From Streptomyces sparsogenes (GTDB taxonomy: Bacteria; Actinomycetota; Actinomycetes; Streptomycetales; Streptomycetaceae): a stretch of DNA of 48,293 bases. The position numbers were made by a program, and so were the translations under genes. Under the pieces are notes generated by a model. That model searched no databases. It was not told where the DNA came from and was given only the letters and a program-made list of their open reading frames with translations. Location: the NCBI RefSeq assembly GCF_001704635.1, contig NZ_MAXF01000056.1, forward strand, positions 1-48,293, given 5' to 3'. This document shows, piece after piece, positions 22,261 to 28,415 of the stretch (positions are counted from its first letter, which is position 1; the number at the start of each line of letters is the position of its first letter).

Positions 22261-23432
22261 TGCCCACCTCGGTGCGAGTAGACCGCCCCAGCCGAAAGGT
22301 GCTGGGGCGTGTCCTCCTTGAGAGCCGATCACTGTCCTCGGACTGGGCTCCGACCTTCGCGGCCGTCGATCGGGCCGCCTTCCTGCCTGACCTGATGTGG
22401 CCTTTCGACATGGACACGGCTACCAGCGTCAGCGTGAACCGGGCCGACGACCCCGATGCTTGGTATGCCGCAGTCGACAGCAATATCCCCATCGTGACGC
22501 AGTGGGACGATGGCCGGCATACCGGCAGTGAACCAGGGCACGTGTCCACGAGTTCCAGCTCCATGCCCTCCGTCGTGTACGCGATGCTCCAGGACCTGGC
22601 TGTGGACACAAGCATGCGGGTGCTCGACGTGGGCACCGGCACGGGCGAGACGGCGGGTGCGCTGACACACCGCTGCGGCGGTCGGAACGTCACCACGGTG
22701 GAGGTGGACGGCTCCGTCTCGCGGCGGGCCCGCGAGCGGCTGCGCGCAGCCGGGTTGTCCCCGGATGTGGTGGTGGGCGACGGGTTCGAGGGCTGCCCGG
22801 ACGCCTCGCCCTTCGACCGCGTTTTGGCCACTGTCGGCCTGCGGGAGGTTCCCGGGGCGTGGATCCGACAGACCCGCCCTGGCGGCCTCATCCTGGCACC
22901 GTGGGGGACCCGCTACAGCAACGCGGACGCCGTGGCGCGGCTGGTGGTCAAGGGCGAGTCAGCATCGGGGCCCTTCACCCGGCCCGTGGAATTCATGAAG
23001 ATGCGCGCGCAACGGCTACCCGCATGGGACCACGGCGATTACGTTCCAGCGGATGGATTCGACCTTGCCGATACGTCCACCACCGACCTGGCAGAAGCGG
23101 ATTTCGTCACAGGCCAGTACACAGCGCTGCCCTTCGCGCTGGGCCTGCGGGTTCGGGATTGTGTCCAGGCCGTGGCCGACAAGCGCGACGGCGCACGGCC
23201 CGTGTGGTTCTACGGGTTGACCGACCGCTCCTGGGCCTGCGTGATGTTCCGCGACGGTGACACGGCGCGCGTCTGGCAGTCGGGCCCACGCCGGTTGTGG
23301 GACGAGGTGGAGGCGGCTTACCTGTGGTGGGAGAACCGGGGCAGACCGGAGCACACCCGGTTTGGCCTCACGGTCACGCCAAAGGGACAGCGGGTATGGC
23401 TGGATGATCCGGCCGACTCCTGGGCCGTATGA
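22257..23432 (+). CDS. PIMT-like (protein-L-isoaspartate O-methyltransferase family) methyltransferase with C-terminal extension
   Basis: The 391-aa SAM-dependent methyltransferase has SAM motif I VLDVGTGTGE (residues 122-131), the acidic strand end VTTVEVDG, motif FDRVLATVGLREVPGAW and RPGGLILAPWGTRY. Before motif I lies SSSSMPS (99-105), where canonical PIMT has its substrate-contact Ser region (S-x-APHM), so the active site is altered. An extra ~150-residue C-terminal domain (LPFALGLRVRDCVQAVADK, WAYLWW-type end) makes it nearly twice the length of housekeeping PIMT. Such extended PIMTs occur in graspetide, lasso-peptide and imiditide clusters. It starts at ATG 22257 overlapping the peptide stop; a second ATG follows directly. 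Its likely role is to methylate Asp in the coupled peptide (inference). Confidence 0.82.
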   Translation: MMPTSVRVDRPSRKVLGRVLLESRSLSSDWAPTFAAVDRAAFLPDLMWPFDMDTATSVSVNRADDPDAWYAAVDSNIPIVTQWDDGRHTGSEPGHVSTSSSSMPSVVYAMLQDLAVDTSMRVLDVGTGTGETAGALTHRCGGRNVTTVEVDGSVSRRARERLRAAGLSPDVVVGDGFEGCPDASPFDRVLATVGLREVPGAWIRQTRPGGLILAPWGTRYSNADAVARLVVKGESASGPFTRPVEFMKMRAQRLPAWDHGDYVPADGFDLADTSTTDLAEADFVTGQYTALPFALGLRVRDCVQAVADKRDGARPVWFYGLTDRSWACVMFRDGDTARVWQSGPRRLWDEVEAAYLWWENRGRPEHTRFGLTVTPKGQRVWLDDPADSWAV

Positions 23433-23539
23433 GCAGCTCCCGCCCATCCCGGTCCCCGGGGCCATGATGGCCGGTGCGGAAGGTTCAGGTGGCGAACCCG
23501 ATTCCGGTCCGGTGATCACGATGGTCATGGAGGCGTGCG

Positions 23540-24055
23540 ATGCCGTCGAGCGTGCCCGGCTTCGCTGAGCTGCTTGGCCGGACCCAGCGGTCGGCCGCCC
23601 ATCTGGAGCTGCGGGACTCCTACGCTCCTACAGAACGGTTCGAGGCATGGCGGCGCGGTGAGCGCATCAACTGGGACGATCGCGAGTCTTGGTGGCATCC
23701 CTACGATCAGCTGATCGCGGACACCGTGGCTCGGGGTGTGGCGATCCGCCGGGCCCGAGTCGTCTCCGAGCCCGTATCGGAGTACATCCGGTGGGAGCAC
23801 TACGTCACCCACGCCAACGTCACGGCGGGTGAGGAGGTGCGGTGGCTACCCCGGCGCCAGGCCACGAAGATCCCTCTGCCCGGGAACGACTTCTGGTTGT
23901 TCGATGGAGCGTTGCTCAGAGTGCACCACTTCTCGGGTGACGGTGAGGTGGTGGAGGACGAGATCACAGCGGACGCGGAGACCGTGATGCTGTGCCTGAA
24001 CGCCTTCGACGCAGTTTGGAAGCGAGCCATTCCACACCACCTGTATGAGATCTGA
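23540..24055 (+). CDS. DUF6879-like protein, copy 2
   Basis: The 171-aa paralogue of the gene at 20557-21078 keeps the same order of blocks: HLELRDSYAP, ARGVAIRRARVVSEPVSEYI, EVRWLPRRQATKIPLPGNDF and VHHFSGDGEVVEDE. It starts at ATG 23540 with GGAGG upstream. The preceding 107 bases hold only very short ORFs (one of 34 codons from 23464 overlaps the start). It closes the cluster, so two DUF6879-like proteins bracket the XRE regulator, the peptide and the methyltransferase. Function unknown. Confidence 0.8.
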   Translation: MPSSVPGFAELLGRTQRSAAHLELRDSYAPTERFEAWRRGERINWDDRESWWHPYDQLIADTVARGVAIRRARVVSEPVSEYIRWEHYVTHANVTAGEEVRWLPRRQATKIPLPGNDFWLFDGALLRVHHFSGDGEVVEDEITADAETVMLCLNAFDAVWKRAIPHHLYEI

Positions 24056-24144
24056 CGCAAGCCGACTCCATGCCCCCCACACCCGCAGCGACCCTGACGA
24101 GGGGGAGCTTCGGAGCGGTGTCGGCGTACCCGTCAGGTGCGGCC

Positions 24145-24164
24145 GTAGCGCCCGCGGACGCTAC
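24145..24164. terminator. Weak hairpin between convergent units
   Basis: GTAGCG (24145-24150) and CGCTAC (24159-24164) form a 6-bp stem with an 8-nt loop in the 117-base gap between the DUF6879 gene and the convergent GntR gene. It may end both units. Confidence 0.4.
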
Positions 24165-24172
24165 AGCACCAC

Positions 24173-24955
24173 TCAGGACGGCGAGAACTCGTACTGCAGC
24201 TCATAAAGGTGCCCGGCCTTGGCCATCACCGTGGCTTCAATGGGCCGTTCACCATCGCTGTACACGACCCGCAACGTCCGCAGGACGGGCAGATTCCCCG
24301 GCAGGCCGAGCACGGTGTACTGCTCCTGCGTCGGAACGCGAGCAGACACCTTGTCCACGCTGAGCCGTGGCGGATACCCCAGCTCCGCCAGCAACGCCGG
24401 AGTACCGCCCTTGATCTTGCGGCGGTCCATCATCACCGTCCCGCGAGCGAGTTCCAGCGGATAGTAGGACTTCACCAATTCCACCGGCTCGTCATCCAGC
24501 GACAACACCTGAGCCCGCAGCAGCGCCGTCCCTCCCTCCGGAAGCCGCAGCGCCTCCGCCACATCGGCGGGCGGTCTCACCTCGGCGACCTCCAGAAGGC
24601 GGCTGCTCCCCCGCGCCTGATGTCCGGTGGCCGCCTCACTGATCCATCGATACGGCTCACCCGGCGCGGCCGGCGCCATGTACGCGGCGGGCCGCATGGT
24701 GCGCTGCCGGTGCTCCCGTACGGTGACGGCAGCCCCGGCGCGGCCGAGCGCGAGACCTTCGTCCTTCAGCAGTTGCAGTGCCTTCTGCACGGTCGCGTTC
24801 GACGCGCTGAACCGCTCCTTGAGCTGCGCGGTCGAGGGAAGCCTGGCGCCCGGCCGAAGCTCGCCCGACATGATCTCGTCCCGCAGATCCGCGGCGATTC
24901 GCTCATGCAGCGACCGCCGGTCGATCGCGTCCTCATCGGCCTTGGGCACGGTCAT
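24173..24955 (-). CDS. GntR/HutC-family regulator with UTRA domain
   Basis: The 260-aa protein has an N-terminal winged helix-turn-helix (LHERIAADLRDEIMSGELRP, GARLPSTAQLKERFSASNAT, VQKALQLLKDEGLALG, residues 15-75) and a C-terminal UTRA ligand-sensing domain (PPADVAEALRLPEGGTALLR, VELVKSYYPLELARGT, QYTVLGLPGNLPVLRTLRVV). The ATG at 24955 overlaps the stop of the upstream UTRA-only gene (ATGA), so the two proteins are made together. Similar regulators control transfer genes of actinomycete integrative elements and also metabolic genes. The target here is unknown. The divergent small genes from 25649 are candidates. Confidence 0.9.
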   Translation of the reverse strand: MTVPKADEDAIDRRSLHERIAADLRDEIMSGELRPGARLPSTAQLKERFSASNATVQKALQLLKDEGLALGRAGAAVTVREHRQRTMRPAAYMAPAAPGEPYRWISEAATGHQARGSSRLLEVAEVRPPADVAEALRLPEGGTALLRAQVLSLDDEPVELVKSYYPLELARGTVMMDRRKIKGGTPALLAELGYPPRLSVDKVSARVPTQEQYTVLGLPGNLPVLRTLRVVYSDGERPIEATVMAKAGHLYELQYEFSPS

Positions 24956-25494
24956 CCCATCCTGAGTTCGTATCGAAGTCGCTGGCGGTGGGCGGGCATG
25001 GTGATGAGATCGGCCTGAATCGGCCGATCATCCCCGTCGAAGACGACCCGCTCAAGGCACATCACCGGCTCCAGCTCGCCGGTCCGCAGCAGCTCGCGCT
25101 CCTGCCGGTCGGGCATCCGTGCCGTCACATCCTCCCGCACCCGCTCCCCCACGTACCCCAGTTGTGCGAGCAGAGCGACGGCTCCCCCACGGATCTTCGC
25201 CGTGTCCGCGAGCCCCGTACCAGCCGCGATGCGGGCCGGATAGTAGGAGTCGGTCAGCTCACAAGGCTGCTCGTCCAGATACATGATCCTCCGCCGCACG
25301 ACTACTGAGGCCCCCGCCTCAACCCCCAACAGCCTCGCCACGACCGCCGGAGCGGACACCTCTCCGGCCTGGACGACGCGCTGAGTACCCCGCCGCCCGT
25401 GCGCCGCGGCTTCCTCACGCCACGTATCGCCGCGGCCTCCCCCGGTCGGCCGCAGGTAAGGCATCGACGTACTGATCCACCCTTCGCCGGCCAA
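24952..25494 (-). CDS. UTRA-domain protein lacking a DNA-binding domain
   Basis: The 180-aa protein starts at TTG 25494 with AGGAGGGG ending four bases upstream (25499-25506). It begins WISTSMPYLRP and continues with a full UTRA fold (VSAPAVVARLLGVEAGASVV, YLDEQPCELTDSYYPARIA, ELLRTGELEPVMCLERVVFD). There is no helix-turn-helix: the upstream in-frame extension to 25734 is not coding-like and lacks HTH residues. It resembles the UTRA half of the GntR protein encoded by the overlapping gene, so it may heterodimerise with it as a ligand sensor or anti-repressor (inference). Confidence 0.82.
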   Translation of the reverse strand: MAGEGWISTSMPYLRPTGGGRGDTWREEAAAHGRRGTQRVVQAGEVSAPAVVARLLGVEAGASVVVRRRIMYLDEQPCELTDSYYPARIAAGTGLADTAKIRGGAVALLAQLGYVGERVREDVTARMPDRQERELLRTGELEPVMCLERVVFDGDDRPIQADLITMPAHRQRLRYELRMG

Positions 25495-25530
25495 CGAACC
25501 CCTCCTGGTGTCTTGATCGACCTTCGCCAA

Positions 25531-25588
25531 CCTTGCCGCTTTACACGGTAAGCGACCTCTTGGCCGACACTCGGCTCCTTGCCGCTTT
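25531..25588. repeat. Two 12-bp direct repeats in the GntR-unit control region
   Basis: CCTTGCCGCTTT occurs at 25531-25542 and 25577-25588, 46 bases apart, upstream of the UTRA/GntR unit and between it and the divergent gene at 25649. Repeats in this position are candidate binding sites for the GntR protein. Confidence 0.5.
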
Positions 25589-25648
25589 TCGCGAATAGCA
25601 ATTAGCTCAACCTCAAGCTTACAGCGAGCCCAGAGGTGGTGTCTCACC

Positions 25649-26005
25649 GTGCCCCTGACACATCCGCAGTTCTTCACACGCCACGAGCCGGCTGTCCCCG
25701 GGAGCCGGAAGTCGATGAGCATGATCCATGCCATCGCGTGGATCTTCGAAGCGCTGCTACGACTGGTGTTACCGCCGTCCGGCCGTCACCGCGCGACCCA
25801 TTCGGCCGTCGGCCGCCCCGCCATGCGGCGCCAGCCGCCGGACGCTCAAGGGGCCGACATGGTCCGGTCGTGCGTCGTGGCCCACGAACAGCAGCGGGAG
25901 CAGCGCGCGGAGCGCCGGTTGCGGCGTCGGCGGACGTTGTGGCTGGCCGTGCACGGAATCGACATCGACCCGCGCGTCATCCACGGCGTGAGGGTGGTGG
26001 CGTAG
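25649..26005 (+). CDS. Small basic protein with amphipathic N-terminal helix, unknown
   Basis: The 118-aa protein starts at GTG 25649 with AGGTGG upstream; an internal ATG at 25715 (MSMIHAIAWIFEALLRLVLP) could also be used. The segment IHAIAWIFEALLRLVLP is a short hydrophobic helix, followed by a strongly basic region (HEQQREQRAERRLRRRRTLW). Proteins of this appearance recur in Streptomyces accessory regions next to GntR/UTRA genes. I know no function. It is divergent from the UTRA/GntR pair, and its stop TAG immediately precedes the ATG of the next gene. Confidence 0.65.
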   Translation: MPLTHPQFFTRHEPAVPGSRKSMSMIHAIAWIFEALLRLVLPPSGRHRATHSAVGRPAMRRQPPDAQGADMVRSCVVAHEQQREQRAERRLRRRRTLWLAVHGIDIDPRVIHGVRVVA

Positions 26006-26164
26006 ATGAGCAACCCGACGACGCCCCCGCCGCACCAAGGAGAGGGGAGGCAGCAGCACGGGCAGCAGGGCGACGAGGGCCGCCCGACCCTTGAGGAACT
26101 GCGGCAGCGATCGGTAGCCCTGAGCGAACAGATCGCCCAGCACCTGGGGCGGAGGCCGAAGTGA
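26006..26164 (+). CDS. 52-aa hydrophilic protein, unknown
   Basis: ATG 26006 follows directly on the previous stop codon, and TGA is at 26162-26164. The protein has a Pro/Gln/Gly-rich N-terminal half and a helical C-terminal half (PTLEELRQRSVALSEQIAQH). Its back-to-back position with the gene before and the GTGA overlap with the next ORF support translation. No family recognised. Confidence 0.6.
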   Translation: MSNPTTPPPHQGEGRQQHGQQGDEGRPTLEELRQRSVALSEQIAQHLGRRPK

Positions 26165-26244
26165 ACCACGCACCAGCCGCCAGCTTCGAGACGCCCAGCC
26201 CTCGGGCGGCGGACACGCGATGCCGCGCCAGGCGGAAGCGGTGA
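26161..26244 (+). CDS. Possible 27-aa coupled ORF
   Basis: GTG 26161 overlaps the preceding TGA (GTGA), and its own TGA (26242-26244) overlaps GTG 26241 of the next gene. The peptide (MNHAPAASFETPSPRAADTR plus a basic tail) has no recognisable feature. It may be real or serve only to pass ribosomes to the next gene. Confidence 0.35.
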   Translation: MNHAPAASFETPSPRAADTRCRARRKR

Positions 26245-26525
26245 ACGGGGCGGACTGGACCCGTATCCTGCCCCGTCTCGCGGTCGGCATGGTGGTCTAC
26301 GACCGGCGCTACGAGATACCTGGGACTATTGCCGACTTCGACGGGCCGATGGTCTGCCTCACCCGCCCCACCGGCCTCGCATGGCGGTCGCACTGTGCCT
26401 CGGTGCGCCCCGCTACGCAGTACGAGCAGCGGCAGCTACGGGCCATCGCCCGGCTTCACGCCCAGCGCCAGCGAGGCATGGCCGCTGCCGGGTCGGCCAC
26501 CCGCGCTGACCGCCGTTTGCGGTGA
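26241..26525 (+). CDS. Small conserved actinomycete protein, unknown
   Basis: The protein is 94 aa from GTG 26241, or 101 aa from ATG 26220. The GTG is favoured because it is coupled to the preceding small ORF and begins at the structured part (NGADWTRILPRLAVGMVVYD, then RRYEIPGTIADFDGPMVCL). This looks like a small beta-barrel, followed by a basic helical tail. There is no signal peptide or known motif. Its stop codon lies inside the left arm of a long hairpin that probably ends the transcript. Confidence 0.65.
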   Translation: MNGADWTRILPRLAVGMVVYDRRYEIPGTIADFDGPMVCLTRPTGLAWRSHCASVRPATQYEQRQLRAIARLHAQRQRGMAAAGSATRADRRLR

Positions 26526-26573
26526 GTATGGGACAACGCCGACGCCACGGCGTGTCGTTGTCCCATACTCACC
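26521..26573. terminator. Long perfect hairpin (18-bp arms)
   Basis: GGTGAGTATGGGACAACG (26521-26538) is exactly complementary to 26556-26573. The 17-nt spacer contains a further 5-bp stem (ACGCC/GGCGT). The left arm includes the stop codon of the preceding gene. It probably acts as a terminator for the 25.6-26.5 kb unit. The arms are unusually AT-containing for a local terminator, so a protein-binding or recombination site is possible. Confidence 0.65.
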
Positions 26574-26614
26574 ACAAAGTCACGACACAGAGCACTTCGC
26601 CGGAGTGATCCCCC

Positions 26615-26905
26615 ATGACAGACGGCCCCTGGCACGCCGAATGGACGTTCATGAGCGCATCCGGCGTCACCACAGGAAGAGCCGACCGCACACGGTATTT
26701 CGACATCCGCACCGCCGTCTTGAAAGCAGCCGACAAGTCGCTACGTGACCCGGCGCGCGATGAAACCGCCAAGAGAGGCGAGCCCTGGAAACTCCTCGTG
26801 GGAGCCCTGTACTCCGAGGCCATGCTCTCAGCCGACGAAACCGGTACCTGGCACTACACAAGCCCGGACGGCTGGGCGAACGTCATTGTCCGTTTCGCCC
26901 CGTAA
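26615..26905 (+). CDS. 96-aa hypothetical protein
   Basis: The protein is soluble and starts at ATG 26615 with CGGAG about eight bases upstream. Its sequence has a plausible small alpha/beta pattern (HAEWTFMSASGVTTGRADRT, FDIRTAVLKAADKSLRDP, GTWHYTSPDGWANVIVRFAP). No family recognised. It stands alone between a long hairpin and the convergent isochorismatase-like gene (41-base gap). Confidence 0.65.
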   Translation: MTDGPWHAEWTFMSASGVTTGRADRTRYFDIRTAVLKAADKSLRDPARDETAKRGEPWKLLVGALYSEAMLSADETGTWHYTSPDGWANVIVRFAP

Positions 26906-26946
26906 GCTACGGCTGCCGCGACTTCAGCCGACGGTTCGAGGTCGCG

Positions 26947-28371
26947 TCAGCCCAGGGGCTGTGGTCGGTTCCTCCGGCGCACCCGGGGCGGGCCCGCCGG
27001 GTCGGCGCGGGGGGTTACGCCGAGGCCCTTGAGGCGTTCGAAGTCGGCGGTGTCGATCTTTTCCAGGACCTCGAGCTGGCGCTCCAGCGCCTCGGACTGG
27101 CGGCCGATGTCGTCGTGGCGGCGCAGGGCGTTGGCGGTGGTGACGTGGTAGCGGGCGAGGGCGACCTTCAGGCTGCGGCTCTCCAGGACCATCCGGTAGA
27201 TGGTCTCCTCGGCCAGGGCGTCCTGCACGGATCTGACCGGGCGGGTGAAGAAGAGGGTGACGATCTGGCCCGCGCCGAGGGCGCCGAGGACGGCGGGGCT
27301 CTGCCAGCCGACGCGGCCGGGGGCGAGGACGTCGAGGAGGGAGAGCAGGAGGGCGGTCAGCAGCAGGCAGGTGCCGAGGGCCAGCAGGAACTTGGCGGCG
27401 AAGCCGACGGTGCGCTGGGCCTGTCTGAGCCGTTCGGAGGACTGGATGCGGTAGTCGCGCAGCCGGGCGTCCTCGTAGGAGAGGATGCCCTGCTTGTCCT
27501 GGATGTACGAGGAGTAGCCGGCGAACTCCGCGTCCCCGCCCCGGGACAGCGGCCGGTCGTCGTCCGGGCGGGAGCCGAGGAAGCGGGTCAGCTCCGCGAG
27601 GCCGGTCATCACCTCGACGCGCAGCACCCGCTGGCAGAAGTCCAGGGCCGTCAGGTGGCGTTCGAGGGTGCGGCTGGCGGTGAGGGCGTCGGAGACGACG
27701 AGTTGCCGGACGTCGTAGCGGGAGCGGATGCCGGTCAGCATGAGTTGGATCTTGATGTCGGTGAGGACGCCGATCACGACCACATGGGTCGTCTCGTGCC
27801 TGCCGTCGGCCAGGAGGGCGTCCAGCAGCGTGGTGAGCCCGGACGGCACGCGGTCGCCGGGGCGGGGGCCGGGGGTGTCCTGGAAGTCGTAGAGGGTGTT
27901 GGACCGCACGTGGTGGACGCGCAGCCGGCCGCCCCAGTCGACCCCGCCGCCCCCGGGGGGCGGCGGGGCCGGGGCCAGCAGGTCGGTGAGGCCGTCGAGG
28001 TACGCCGCCCCCCAGGTGTCGGCCTCGCAGTGCGCGCCGTACTGCCGGCGTTCGAGGTCGTACGCCTCCCCGGGGACGTGCCAGTCGCGGACGTTGATCA
28101 GGTGGAGGACGCCGTCCCCGTGCCCGCGGGTGCGGGAGCCGACGGTGGCGTCGAGGAAGCGGGAGAGCGGTGAGCGGCGCAGCTCCGCCTCGGGCAGCAC
28201 CCTGCGGTGGCCGTCCGTGCGGAGGGCCTCCCCGCCCTCGCAGTCCAGCAGCAGCTTGGAGACGGCGCTCTCCGGCAGCGACAACTGGCAGTCCAGATTG
28301 AGGAAGAAGTCGTTCTGCAGGCACTGCGTGATCAGGATGTACTGCTCCTCGCCCGCCGGCTCCATCGCCAC
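26947..28371 (-). CDS. Isochorismatase-like (cysteine hydrolase fold) membrane protein with lost catalytic Cys
   Basis: The protein is 474 aa. Residues ~10-260 follow the isochorismatase-like fold: YILITQCLQNDFF with Asp21 at the first catalytic position, ADTWGAAYLDGL, then VVVIGVLTDIKIQ (197-209). In active members the last motif is G-x-x-TD-x-C-V; here the Cys position is Lys207, so the hydrolase is probably inactive and may only bind a ligand. Two membrane helices follow (about 322-350 and 359-376) and then a cytoplasmic coiled coil (HDDIGRQSEALERQLEVLEK). The start is ATG 28371 or ATG 28365. It is the last gene of a four-gene minus-strand unit. I read it as a membrane sensor or scaffold (inference). 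Confidence 0.72.
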   Translation of the reverse strand: MAMEPAGEEQYILITQCLQNDFFLNLDCQLSLPESAVSKLLLDCEGGEALRTDGHRRVLPEAELRRSPLSRFLDATVGSRTRGHGDGVLHLINVRDWHVPGEAYDLERRQYGAHCEADTWGAAYLDGLTDLLAPAPPPPGGGGVDWGGRLRVHHVRSNTLYDFQDTPGPRPGDRVPSGLTTLLDALLADGRHETTHVVVIGVLTDIKIQLMLTGIRSRYDVRQLVVSDALTASRTLERHLTALDFCQRVLRVEVMTGLAELTRFLGSRPDDDRPLSRGGDAEFAGYSSYIQDKQGILSYEDARLRDYRIQSSERLRQAQRTVGFAAKFLLALGTCLLLTALLLSLLDVLAPGRVGWQSPAVLGALGAGQIVTLFFTRPVRSVQDALAEETIYRMVLESRSLKVALARYHVTTANALRRHDDIGRQSEALERQLEVLEKIDTADFERLKGLGVTPRADPAGPPRVRRRNRPQPLG

Positions 28372-28415
28372 CCCCGTCGTCGGTCCTGTGTGTGCTCACG
28401 GTCTGCCGGACGCCG

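Noticed and set aside
22029..23432. 467-aa version of the methyltransferase
   Set aside because: The extension is an out-of-frame reading of the coupled peptide gene; the ATG overlapping that peptide's stop gives the normal family start.
23464..23568. 34-codon ORF between the methyltransferase and the second DUF6879-like gene
   Set aside because: No convincing ribosome-binding site, and it overlaps the next gene; composition alone does not support a second precursor peptide.
24952..25734. 260-aa version of the UTRA-only protein
   Set aside because: The extra 80 residues have no helix-turn-helix and no coding character, and a strong AGGAGG site sits before TTG 25494.
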